DNA from: Prorocentrum cordatum | Lineage: Eukaryota > Sar > Dinophyceae > Prorocentrales > Prorocentraceae | Length of the DNA: 64,000 nucleotides | Direction of reading: 5' to 3' | Assembly (NCBI GenBank): GCA_963575745.1 | Contig: CAUYUJ010007491.1 | Span: 51,602 to 115,601 of the forward strand | In this document: piece by piece, positions 53,421-63,102 of the stretch | Position numbering within the stretch: the stretch's first letter is position 1 | How the letters are laid out: each line of letters starts with the position of its first letter | Translations under genes and position numbers: made by a program | The notes under the pieces: model-generated | Seen by the model: only the letters and a program-made list of their open reading frames with translations | What the model was told of the DNA's origin: nothing | Database searches by the model: none

Positions 53421-54492
53421 TGGCTGTCCGCGCGTGGGGCGTGCCGAGCCCGGCTCCCGAGGCCGGGGGGCCCGTGCGCCAGAGGGGGCGGCTGGGGATC
53501 GTGGCGGCCGGGGAGGCGCTGCCCGGCCGGCTGCTCCGCGCGTCCACAGCAGCTGCGCGCGGTGCGGCACTCTCTGGGGGGTCGCACGACGAGTTGCGGA
53601 AGCCCCGTCGATGCAGTGGCGCCGCGGCGGCGCGCGGGCCACGCGCCGCGCGCGCACGTCGGCTCCATGCCGCGTCGCGTGCCTTTCCCCGCCCCGTCGT
53701 TGTCCAGGCCCCTGCCTTCGCCCCTTGCCTCTGCCAGGCAGCTGCTCCATGCTTGGCGCGTGCGCGGCCCACGCCGTCTGCCAGCTCGTGTGGATTCCCC
53801 GCGCATGGCGCAGCCGCTAGATAATTATCTACGCTCTCGTCACGCAGCCGGCAGACGACCTCCTCGCAGAAGGGATCCCGTCCGTCTGGTTCGCACGTCG
53901 CCCCCGGCCGCCCTACCCGATTGTCGCAGAGAGCTTCACAGCCGACGACCAACATGGGCCCGCATGGCTTCTTCAGCCTGTGCACAACTCCTGGCCGCGT
54001 CTTGACGCGGTTGTTTTGGTAGCTCCATGCGCATGCAGTGCCAGCGTACTCCGAGTTTCCTAAGAAGCGTCGGGGGGGCGGCGTCACCCCCGCCGCCAGC
54101 CCAACATCGACCCCCGTCGCGGGCAGCCACCGCGCGCCGAAGGCGCTCCGACCCCCGTCGCAGCGCAACGACACGACGAGGCGAGGTTGACCGCCGTCGG
54201 GGGGGTACCCCCCCACGCTAATTGAGAAACCCAGAGTATGTAGTTGCGGGGCTTGTAGCGGCGGTCGTGGGGGTCCGGGTGGGGGTGTACGGGACGTGGA
54301 CGTATGGGGCCCGGTGCGCAGGGGGCGGGGGGGGGGCGAGGGCGATCGGCGCGTCCGCCAGGGGCCGCCTCCCGGGCTGGAGGTGGCGCGAGGGTCGGAG
54401 CCGTCGGTGGCTTGGTCCTCGGTTCCTAGGTGTTTTGCGCGCACTCTCACCGCCCGGCTCTTCAGGCTCGTCCCCCTTCCGCTACCAGCGGT
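53421..54492. other. No gene recognised
   Basis: GC-rich. A frame at 53229-54002 partly escapes low complexity, but no domain is recognisable. Confidence 0.35.
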
Positions 54493-54672
54493 ATCGTTTA
54501 ACTGATCCCCATCCCCATCCCCATCCCCTTCGAGACCCCCATCAAATTACCACCCCAGTTGGGGACACACCCCTCGAAACCCGAAGGGAACGACCTACAT
54601 CCCCATCTAGGGGGTTAAATCGGCCAGTCGGGCCCAGGCCACGCCGCTGGGGATGGGGATCGGTTAAACGAT
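54493..54672. mobile_element. TIR element, ATCGTTTAAC ends
   Basis: The 25-bp ends at 54493-54517 and 54648-54672 (ATCGTTTAACTGATCCCC / GGGGATCGGTTAAACGAT) differ by one base. The interior has CCCCAGTTGGGGA and GAAACCCGAAGGGAACG, shared with 55808-55860. Confidence 0.8.
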
Positions 54673-54860
54673 TCGCTCTTCCTGCGGCGTCGGTAAATGG
54701 GGGAGCCGGCTGGTCGGCCGGTGAGCGCTCCTGCTCGTCGGCCGGGGGAGGCGGGCTCAAGCCTCGGGGTCGAAGTCGGCTTCGCTGCGCAGTGGGGATG
54801 GGGTCGCGGTCCTTGGCCCCCAGCTGGGGCACTGGCTTCGCTGGGGGATGGCACTTCCAG

Positions 54861-54999
54861 GGGTGGACCTAAACGGTGTTGTGGCGATTTCGTGGGCAGT
54901 GTTCGTTTCGATGTCGTTTTGCGTTAAAGGCGGATTGAAGACAAAACGAGAGAAAACGAGAACAAAACGAAAACGAAAAACACCGTTTAGGTTCAGCCC
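54861..54999. mobile_element. TIR element, CCTAAACGGTGTT ends
   Basis: GGACCTAAACGGTGTT (54865-54880) faces AACACCGTTTAGGTTC (54979-54994). The interior is AT-richer with AAAACGAGA words. About 130 bp, noncoding. Confidence 0.75.
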
Positions 55000-55138
55000 T
55001 GAGCACTTCTAGGAAGGGGGCGATGGCGCCATGCCACGGGACGCTGACGCAGCCCGTCAGTCGGCCCATGGGGCGAGCCGTTGGCGGCCCCTCGGCCTGC
55101 GCGCGTCGCGGTGTCGCGAGTGGGCCCCTGAGCTCAGC

Positions 55139-55929
55139 ATCGTTTAACCGATCCACTCACGGATCCACTGCAATTTATTTCCATTGAATTCATTCCATGC
55201 GTAGGCGTAGCATGCTCAACCCCGTGAACGGGACCCAGTCCCCTGCCGGTCGTCTAGTGCCGCCATCATAGGCAACCAGAGGGGCCATCATAGGCACCTC
55301 GCACCCAATTCGGGGCCATCAGCAAGGCTCGTTTTGGGAAGAAGGACCATCATAGGCCTTCGCTCTCAATCTGTTCATTGAACTCAACTTTCTCGTCGTC
55401 GTCCTCCTCCTCCTCCTCCTTCTCCTCCTCCTCCTGGTCCGCCCTTGCCCTCTCTCCCCCTGGTGAGGACCATCATAGGCCTTATGTACCAGTGAGGACC
55501 ACCATGAGGCCTCACACCCCTCGCAGTTTCCATCATCGGAACTGCGGGGGTCGAACCAAATTCCCACAAACCTGGCACCGTACGTGCAGTGCCAGGGGCG
55601 GCGGCCCGTCTTTCCATCTTACCATCATAGGAGGATGTGAAGTCCCTGAAGACAGGACGGGGTGGGCACGAGCGGGCATCATAGCCGGCTCAAAATCAAA
55701 AGAGGCATCATAACCTCATCAGTCTAGATTGATCCACCCACGGATCCAATGCAGTTTATTTCCATTGAATTTATTCCATGCGTAGCATGCTCACCCCAAC
55801 ATCTCAGCACCCCAGTTGGGGACGTGCCCTTCGAAACCCGAAGGAAACGGCCTATCTCCCCATCTAGGGCATGAAATCGGCCAGTGGGGCCCAGCCCACG
55901 CTGGTGGGGATGGGGATCGGTTCAACGAT
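55139..55929. mobile_element. ~790-bp composite element with CCATCATAGGC words
   Basis: Its ends ATCGTTTAACCGATCC and GGATCGGTTCAACGAT match those of the 54493 element. Between them, CATCATAGG-type words occur about eight times (55265-55700). A ~75-bp piece (GGATCCACTGCAATTTATTT through CGTAGCATGCTCA) is present twice, at about 55160 and 55740. A short (CTC)n block lies at about 55402-55436. No transposase is recognised. Confidence 0.7.
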
Positions 55930-56424
55930 GCTCATGAGCAGAGCTACCGGCTTGGGCGCGGAGCCGCGCCCGCGCGGCCCGGCTCGGTGGATGGACTGAT
56001 CCTGATTTTGCTGCAGTGGTGCCAGGTGTTGTGTCGGGCGCCAGGGTGGGGGGAGTAGTTCGCGAAAACCGGGGCCTGCAGGTCATGAGCCCCAAGTGGG
56101 GCCAGGAAGCCGAGGATGAACTCGCGGCGGTACCTGATGGGATCGTTGCCCATGTCCACTGCCTGCTGGTGGTTGGTCAGGCGATAGGAGTTCCAGCGGT
56201 CCGACACTTTCTCTGGATTCCCTTTGCCAGTTTGGGTCGTCTGCCTGCGTAGGTGCTCAACTGGGTGAGCAGGGCAGCCCGCTTCCCGCCGTCCCACTGC
56301 ACCCCGCCGGAATCCCGCTGCGTGGGATGGTGTCGCCGTATATGATCTTGAGGAAACCTCTGCAGTCGTCCTCGGTCCAGGCCCTGGGGTCCCTCCGAGG
56401 TGCCCTCGTCGGTGGGCGCTGCGG

Positions 56425-56620
56425 GAGGAGGAAGAGGAGGAGGAGGAGGAGGAGGAGGAGGAGGAGGAGGAGGAGGAGGAGGAGGAGGAGGAGGAGGACG
56501 AGGACGAGGACGAGGAGGACGAGGAGGACGAGGAGGACGAGGAGGACGAGGAGGACGAGGAGGACGAGGAGGACGAGACGAGGAGGAGGAGGAGGAGGAG
56601 GAGGAGGAGGAGGAGGAAGA
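56425..56620. repeat. (GGA)n/(GGACGA)n microsatellite
   Basis: GGA triplets on both sides of a pure GGACGA hexamer block at 56500-56575. Confidence 0.95.
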
Positions 56621-58069
56621 CCTGCTCTCCGCGCGCGGGGCCGTGGCTGGGGGAGCGGCCCGTCCCGGCGGAGTGGGAGCGCGGCCGCATCCCGCGACTG
56701 GCGCGGGGCGCGCGCGCCTCACGCCCTGCTGGCCGCCAGTGACTTCGGAGGGGGCGGCGCCGATTGGGCCCCGCCTTGCCGCGCGGGCGCGGGGGGGCCC
56801 CCTGCGGCTGGCGGTCCGCAGGGTCTGCAGGGAACTCCCGCCGGAGCTGCCCGCGGGGAGAGGTGTGGGGTCCAGCGAGACTTGTTCGCCCCTGCCCGCT
56901 GGGGTCGGCCGGCTGGCGCCGTGGGCGCCTGCTCCACGCGGGTCCAGGAGCGGGTTGGGCAGGGGTCACGGTGGCAGGGGACGCATCCGCCTGGGCGGGC
57001 TCGCAGGATACACCCGGGCCCCGTCCCTGGCCATGATTTCCCGAACGTCTCCTGGGCGGGCGCTCCAGAGGTCGGCCAGGCAGCGCTCGCAGTGCCAAGT
57101 CGCGTTCCATGTTCCTCTCGAGAACAGAACGATCCTCTCGCCGAACGGTGGTAGGCCGTGGGTGTCTGGCCTGGAGTCGGGGCTGCTGGGGCGGAAGGTG
57201 AAGCTGCCTTCGGGGGTGCAGCCGCTCTGCTGGTCGTGCAGAGGCGCGGCGCCGGGGCATCGGGTCGCATCTGCACTTCCAGCCGCTCGTGCCCGCGTCC
57301 CTCCCGAGCCTGTCGCCCGGAGTGCGTCGCGAGGGGATCGCTGTGTCAGTACAGTCGGAGCGTTGACCCAAGGAACCCTAAATAAGGAACGAGGCCCCTT
57401 TTATCCCACAAGTTGAACTTCGATTTACCATCGAAATCGAAAGGAAAACCCAAGGCAAACTGTGAAGCAAACAAGGAACACGGAGCCCCTTCCCAACGAA
57501 AAGGGTTCCTCCTTCAGGGCCCCGACTGTATGGGCTGGGTCCTGGCCGCCCTCCTGCGGCAGGAAGAGCGGGCGACGTGGCGATTGGGCGTTGGGGAGGA
57601 GTACGGGCGGCGGGGCGGGTGGGGGTTGGCGCGCGAGCGCGCCCACGGGGAGCGGCGGTAGCGGCTCCAGGTCGTGTAGGGAGGTGGCGAGCTTCGTCCC
57701 TTCAGGGGATGGGATTGCCTATGACGTCCTGGTTGGTCCTCCAGCAGTCGGTGCAGTGCCAGCGGCACTCGGCGCCCTGCTTGCAGAGCTCCGGGCGGCT
57801 GCCTGCCAGGAGCTGTCCGACATCGGCGCTTACCCGGGCGCCTCCCCATCGCTTCTTGCGGGTGTCGTGGGGGCCCGTCTGGCATCCGTCGCAGCAGACG
57901 TTTGGGGGTCTGGTCGGCAGTGTGGAAGCGGTTGCCTCCGTCCTGCAGCGTGGCAGTCACAGTGCAGCGCCAGGCACAGGGCCACTGCTGGCGGGGGAGC
58001 GGAGGTGTTCCTCCCGTTGCCGGGTACCCCGCCGCCCATGTATTTCAACGGCACCGTAACGGGTATTTA

Positions 58070-58190
58070 CTAACGGGTACTTTGCAATTTTGCCGAAAGT
58101 TGCCACGTTGGGGCCTCTTTCTGGCAGTGCAGCGTTGCCCACATCGGGAAGGGTTGGGTTCGCTGGGTCACTGGCCAAAGTACCCGTTAG
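58070..58190. mobile_element. 121-bp element with perfect 15-bp TIRs
   Basis: CTAACGGGTACTTTG (58070-58084) is exactly complementary to 58176-58190. A partial duplicate of the end (GTAACGGGTATTTAC) precedes it. It separates two coding-like minus-strand blocks. Confidence 0.85.
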
Positions 58191-58822
58191 TGGAGTCCCC
58201 GTTTGATGGGCGATGAGTATTGGAGCGCCGTCGCCGTGGGCGTAGGGGACAGGAGCCCGATCTCTGCCCCGGTCAGGTCCTCGGACAGGGCGCACACTGC
58301 GCACTGGTGCCTGCCGAGGGCAGGCAAGTCCGCAGGCTTAGCGAGGGTGTTGCAGACTGCTAGGGCCCAGGGGTTCTTCGAGCGGGAAGTCGTGGGACAC
58401 CAATTCGTTCCAGGTGGAGGCCTGCCAGATTCCCTTGACAGACTCGTGATGGTATGCAACAGTGCCGAGGTGGGAGCAGGCCTTGATGAAGCTCTCGATG
58501 TTACCGTGGAGCCTGCGGATGTCCTGCGCGGTAGGGTGGTGCGCCTTCCCGAAGCTGTGTCTCAGCCTAAACAAACAAGCGGAAGCGCCGACACCATCAT
58601 TCGAGCGGACTGGATTTTTGCATTGCAGCGCAAAGGCTCCCAAGGAGAGAGTTGAGCGGGGAAAACCATCAGGATAAACAATAAGAGCGTAGCCGAGACG
58701 AGAAGAGCAGAGCCGAGGAAAGAGAAGTCGAAACCAACTGCAGAAAAAGCGAGGGCGAACGGCAAAACAACGGGCAAACTTTGCCCGAATGCAAGCAACC
58801 CGAATGAAACTAACAGTGAGCT

Positions 58823-59080
58823 GGGCCAGCGCAGACACAACATTCGCGTGACTACAGAAGTGCTGTAGTCACTAGCATGTTTGCCAAGGTCCGATGCCTC
58901 CCGCATGTGCCACATCCCTTTTCAGCCAGATCACCCCTGGTCTCCTTCGGGATGGCTTGCCTCAGGGCAAGAAATTTGCGTGGCTGCAAAACGCTATGTG
59001 GTTAGGCAACCTTTCTGCCCTGAGGCAAACATCCCGAAGAAGGCAAAGAGCAAGCCAGGACAGCGCAGACGCAACATTTG
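58823..59080. mobile_element. Hairpin-containing insertion between 24-bp direct repeats
   Basis: The direct repeats 58823-58846 and 59057-59080 (core CAGCGCAGAC-CAACATT, 20 of 24 identical) enclose two hairpins. One is GTGACTACAG/CTGTAGTCAC (58848-58872). The other has 24-25-bp arms, CTTCGGGATGGCTTGCCTCA and TGAGGCAAACATCCCGAAG (58945-58969, 59016-59039). Confidence 0.65.
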
Positions 59081-59207
59081 GAGCAGAAGCGACGAGGTGG
59101 GCAGACCCGCAGCGGCGAAGTGACCAGACGAGAAGGACGAGGTGAAATCCACTGGCCCCCTCTTGCCGGGGGTGAAAAGGCGTGTGTGATGATGGCTTAT
59201 CACCCCT

Positions 59208-59493
59208 GCCCCTTTCCCCCTCCCCTGGAGTCCCAAATCCAGTGAAACGGTTGAGGAAATCAAGGAAGCAACACTCCCCCCTCCCCCCGCAGTTCAAAGT
59301 TGGCACGTATACGCATCACTGGTCCGACGCTCAAGCTCGGGAGATCCGAGCCCAACACTGCATTTGGGGGGAGGGGGGGGGAGTTCACACCATATGTTAT
59401 GCGTGAGTGTTGCTTAATTGTTTCCGACACCTGGATGATTGCCTGTCGCGCCTGCCCTTTTTCCCCTCCCCTGGAGTCCCAAATCCAGTGAAA
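59208..59493 (-). mobile_element. ~190-bp element copy 2 between 40-bp direct repeats
   Basis: The direct repeats 59208-59247 and 59454-59493 match at 38 of 40 positions (shared core CCCCTGGAGTCCCAAATCC). Between them lies the reverse complement of the element at 26394-26579. Both ends carry ATTAAGCAACACTC-like sequence or its relative GGAAGCAACACTCCC. Confidence 0.75.
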
Positions 59494-60289
59494 GGAGGGC
59501 GGGGAGGAGGGTACGGGGGCCGAGCTCCCGAACGCACCTCCAGGGCCCTCGCAGCCTCAAAATCAACCCTCCGTGGCCGCCAAGATGCCCAAGATACATT
59601 CTAAGGTGGTTCCAGAAGGGCCCCGACTCGACAAGAGAGGCCTGATAACGCCCAGGATAGCCCGACGGCGTCAGAAGGCCCCGCAGAAAGAGAGGCTCAA
59701 GAGGCACAAATCAGTATTGTTGCATTCAGTTTTGAATGATTTTGGCGTTCTCGCCTTGGCGGGCGTCTGGAAGCCTAAAAGAGCGCGAGAGAGGCCCTCA
59801 TAATAGCCTGAAACAACCCAAGAGGCCCCCAAGGAAGCTCGGAGACGGCCCAAGAGAGCCCGCCCATAGGAGGCCCAAGAGGCCTCCAAGACAGCGAACA
59901 AAACCGTGAGGAAGGCTTCAAGAAGGGCCCAAAGGAAACTCTAGAAGACCCCGGAGCCCTCCCCCACAACACCACCGCACGCTTTTTCTTTGAGGATGGG
60001 CGGTCGGCAGAATAGCGTGAGCCCCTTGCATAAGGAAGAAGTTGGATCGAGTTCCCCCCGCCCCCCCACATCGGCTCAGGAAGAGCGCATCGAGAGCGCA
60101 ACACAAGAAGACACAGACCAGGAGAGGAGAAGAGGCCACAGTTGAAGCAGCAGGCGGCGCAGAGAATACACAAACCATTGCCCGCCCCAAACCCGATTCA
60201 CTGGCTACCTTAATGAAGCCATCGTCCCATCCTTTCCGAATCGCCGGCCGAGATTAGATGAGATTAGAGTGGCCAATGTTTTTCCCGGG
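59494..60289. other. No gene recognised
   Basis: AAGAGGCC/CCAAGA words (59630-59945) look like a diverged CTTGG array in reverse orientation. No domain is found. Confidence 0.45.
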
Positions 60290-60985
60290 CCGAGTTTCTC
60301 TGGCCGAGTTTCTCGGGGGCCCCCAAACGGTGTGGTGACCACTCCGTGTGGTGAGTCGGTGGGGATTCGGGGTCACTGCACGATTTTGGGACTCCGAGGA
60401 TCTCTCGGGCGACATGGGCCTCCAGGGTCCCAAAACCGTGCGGTGACGGACCGTGCGGTGAGGTCTTGTGGGAGGGGATCTCGAGGTCACCGCACGGTCC
60501 GTCACCGCACCGTTTCGGGACTCCAGAGCTTCTCTGGCCGGATTTCCCTGGCCGAGTTTTTCCCTGGCCGAGCTCATCCGGTGCTCACGCTGCAGCCGGG
60601 AGCGCCAGGCGAGATCGGCCGGCCCGGCGTGGCTTCTGGCCGGCCGAGTTCGGCCAGAGTTTTTCTCAGTCCGAGTTCAGACTGGCCGAGTTTCAGCACG
60701 AACGAACTGGGCACGGAAAGAATGGGCACAATGCTTAACAGCAGTCCCTGTTCATTTTGAGCAGGACTGGCTGTCCGCTGTGCCTCGGCCTGTGTCCACT
60801 TGAGACAGAAGGCCCCCTGCCCAACAGCAGCCGCTGTTGGTTTTGGACAACGCTTGTTGTTTGGCATTGTACCCATTGCTTCCGTACCAGTTTCGGGCGT
60901 CCACAGAGTTCAGCCAGCCGAGTTCAGAGTGGCAGAGTTCAGCGGGCCGAGTTCAGTTGGCCGAGCTTGTCCTGGCCGAGCTCAG
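60290..60985. repeat. GGCCGAG blocks with two tandem foldbacks
   Basis: Two hairpin-forming units lie at about 60315-60412 and 60413-60527. In the second, CCGTGCGGTGACGGACCG faces CGGTCCGTCACCGCACCG. GGCCGAGTTT units flank both. Confidence 0.65.
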
Positions 60986-60999
60986 TCGCGACCTCCCGA

Positions 61000-61390
61000 G
61001 GCTCTCTTGGGCCAGCTTGGGGCTCCCTGCAGGCCGTCCAGGGGCCCTGCTGGACTGTCCTGGGCCGCCTGGGGTCCATCTTGGAGGCCTCCAGGACCGC
61101 CTGGAGCTGCAGGAAGCCCCGACAGATGAAGACGCCCAAGCCCTTGAATAACGAAGGGGGGGATCGATGACTCTGCGGCCGCTCCGGCCGACTTGGGGGC
61201 CTCTTGGGCCGTCCCGAGGCCATCATGGATACGCCTTGGGCCTTCTTGGATACGTCTTGGGCCTTCTTGGATACGTCTTGTCGGGCCGTTTGGGCCGTCT
61301 CGAGGCCATCCTGGGCCGCTGTCGGGCCGTTTGGGGCCGCCTTGGATACGTCTCGGGCCTTCTCGGCGGCCTTGGGGGCCTTGGCCGCCT
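61000..61390. repeat. CTTGG/GATACGTCTTGGGCC minisatellite
   Basis: CTTGGATACGTCTTGGGCCTT repeats three times near 61225-61280, within looser CTTGG/GGCCGT words. Confidence 0.7.
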
Positions 61391-61615
61391 GCCTCGGCCG
61401 TATGTGGGAGCCTGGGAGCGCGTAGATCCGCCGCTTTTTGGCACGAGGGATCGTTGGCCCGGGAGCGCAGGATCGGGAGCTTCGGGAGGGGAGCTTCGGG
61501 AGGGGGGGGGGGGGGAGCGCAGGATCCACCGCTTTGGCCAGGGAGCCTCGGGAGGGGGGGGGGGGGCGAAGCGTGCAGCGACGCGCGAGCAGGTGGCGTG
61601 GGGCCCTTCGGGGCA
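61391..61615. other. No gene; G-runs
   Basis: GGAGCTTCGGGAGGGG repeats and two long G-runs (about 61502-61514 and 61555-61566). Confidence 0.5.
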
Positions 61616-61619
61616 TTAC

Positions 61620-61751
61620 CCTGGCATCGCTCGGACGGGTGCATTTGTTCCTCGGCGGGGACCATCGAGGAGCATCCTTGATCATTTGGCGAAAAAGCCA
61701 CGCACGAAACCGAAAAAAAACACAGGGAATGGACGTCCGAGCGATGCCAGG
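61620..61751. mobile_element. 132-bp TIR element with TTAC target duplication
   Basis: CCTGGCATCGCTCGGACG (61620-61637) and its exact complement (61734-61751) are perfect 18-bp TIRs. TTAC stands directly outside both ends (61616-61619 and 61752-61755). The interior carries no frame of its own. A diverged copy lies at 46021-46152. It lies 103 bp upstream of the PPR gene start. Confidence 0.9.
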
Positions 61752-61854
61752 TTACAGAAACCCTTCTGGACAACACTTGGCATTCTGCCACGCCTCGACG
61801 GCCCGGGGGGGCCATGGCGGCGGATTACGATCGTGCCCAGCAGGATACATAGCA

Positions 61855-63102
61855 ATGGTGCTCGCGAGGGTGCCAGAGATGAGGCCTACGGCCTGCAGAC
61901 CTTTCATATGTGCCGCAGTGTTCTGTACTGCCGTCTCCGCGTTTCGCCTGGAGTTCATCGCTCCGCCCGCACTTCTGGTCGACACGGAGCTCCGTGTCGA
62001 GTTTTCCCTGTTCCTGCTCGGAGTCTTCATCTATTTCCTCGACGTAGGCACGCAAGCCAAGCGTGCCGTTCCCGCCGAAAAGGGCGCGTCGCCCGAGAGA
62101 CCACACAATGTTGGTCCTGGCAGCTCCAAGAGTCGAGGGGCTCAGCGTGTTTACGACGGCCGGCGGTACAAGTCTGATATGCGTGCCATCGACTGTGCGC
62201 AGAGGTACGGCGTGGACCACACGCTTCCAAAAGTGCTGGAAGTGATGCATGCCTGCGTCAGGCGCGGGCGTGGGGAGGCGGCCCTGAAATTGTTCGATCA
62301 GATGTCAGAGAAGGGGGCGGTTGCCAGCGCACACCTCATCAACAAGACCGTATCAGACAAGTTCTTCCAGCTCGTCGCCGAAGCTCTCGACGACGAACGC
62401 ATTCAAACAGACGGATTGTGGCTTCTTGATTTAGTTCGAGCTCATGGGATCGATCCGTCGCCGAGTATCCAGAAACGTGTGCTGGTTGCGTGGGGGAATC
62501 AGTGTCCAGAGAGCGTGCTTGAATATTTCCTAAAGCTGAAGCGGGCAGGTGTCACCCTCAGCAGATGGGTGTACCACAGCATCGTTGTGGCCCACGAGCG
62601 CTCCGATCCAGAATTCGCCTTGAAGACTTATTTTGAGATGGAGGAGTTAGGAATCAAGCTAACCGGGGCGGCGTACAATGCAGTGTTGGGTGCGTGTGCT
62701 CAGCTTGGCATGCACGACGAGGCCCGAGAGTTGTTCATGAAGATGGTTGACCATGCGGTGGCTCCCAATGCAAAAACGTTTGGCGTCATGATGAAAGTCT
62801 ATTCGTCCAGTAACCAACTCGAGAATGCCATTGCCCTCTTCGAGGCTATGCGGGAGCAATCCTTGGAGCCCGATCGCTACGCCTATCATTACGCCATATG
62901 TTCATGCATCACGCTCAAGCGCATGGCATACGCCGGGGAATTGTTCGAAGATGTGGTTCAGAAGAAGGTGCCCCTCTGCACGAGCACGTGCGACCGTCTG
63001 AGTGGAGCGTGCAGAAACATCGGTCGGAACTCTTTGACAAACAGCTCATTACTGATCTCGCGTGGGAGTGAGGACCAAATATTGGACTTGGGAGTAGCGT
63101 AA
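61855..63102 (+). CDS. P-type PPR protein, probably plastid-targeted
   Basis: A 415-residue protein of the pentatricopeptide repeat family. These proteins bind single-stranded organelle RNA, one base per repeat, and help its processing, stability or translation. Four repeats stand in exact 35-residue register at residues 236-270, 271-305, 306-340 and 341-375 (for example YNAVLGACAQLGMHDEAREL). Weaker repeats lie at about 123-160 and 202-235. There is no E/DYW editing domain and no SMR domain. The N-terminus has a hydrophobic stretch (residues 16-29, FICAAVFCTAVSA) followed by Phe30, then a second hydrophobic segment (48-63, VEFSLFLLGVFIYFLD) and a basic tail. This matches the bipartite plastid leader of peridinin dinoflagellates (signal, Phe-start transit, stop-transfer). 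The frame is open further upstream, but those codons lie in the TIR element, so I chose ATG 61855; ATG 61879 is also possible. It is intronless, which fits a retrogene, but no leader relict is visible upstream. Confidence 0.85.
   Translation: MVLARVPEMRPTACRPFICAAVFCTAVSAFRLEFIAPPALLVDTELRVEFSLFLLGVFIYFLDVGTQAKRAVPAEKGASPERPHNVGPGSSKSRGAQRVYDGRRYKSDMRAIDCAQRYGVDHTLPKVLEVMHACVRRGRGEAALKLFDQMSEKGAVASAHLINKTVSDKFFQLVAEALDDERIQTDGLWLLDLVRAHGIDPSPSIQKRVLVAWGNQCPESVLEYFLKLKRAGVTLSRWVYHSIVVAHERSDPEFALKTYFEMEELGIKLTGAAYNAVLGACAQLGMHDEARELFMKMVDHAVAPNAKTFGVMMKVYSSSNQLENAIALFEAMREQSLEPDRYAYHYAICSCITLKRMAYAGELFEDVVQKKVPLCTSTCDRLSGACRNIGRNSLTNSSLLISRGSEDQILDLGVA

Larger units (their letters stand above)
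55944..58650 (-). pseudogene. Patchy minus-strand coding region with Cys motifs, unknown family
   Basis: Five coding-like blocks read leftwards in changing frames. At 58650-58370: FRLRHSFGKAHHPTAQDIRR, HLGTVAYHHESVKGIWQAS. At 58383-58200: WALAVCNTLAKPADLPALGR then HQCAVC. At 57909-57702, ending in a stop: NVCCDGCQTG, ELCKQGAECRWHCTDCWRTN. At 57256-56990: GERIVLFSRGTWNATWHCER then CLADLW. At 56320-55946: KRAALLTQLSTYAGRRPKLA, RWNSYRLTNHQQAVDMGNDP, NTWHHC. W-H-C and C-x2-C recur, so a zinc-binding role is possible, but I recognise no named fold. A (GGA)n tract (56425-56620) and a TIR element (58070-58190) lie between blocks. It could be a multi-exon gene, several related genes or a decayed array; I cannot define exon borders. 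Confidence 0.4.

Noticed and set aside
61438-61854. N-terminal extension of the PPR protein
   Set aside because: The frame is open, but these codons cover G-runs and the 132-bp TIR element, and an equivalent reading appears in the unrelated copy at 46021-46152.
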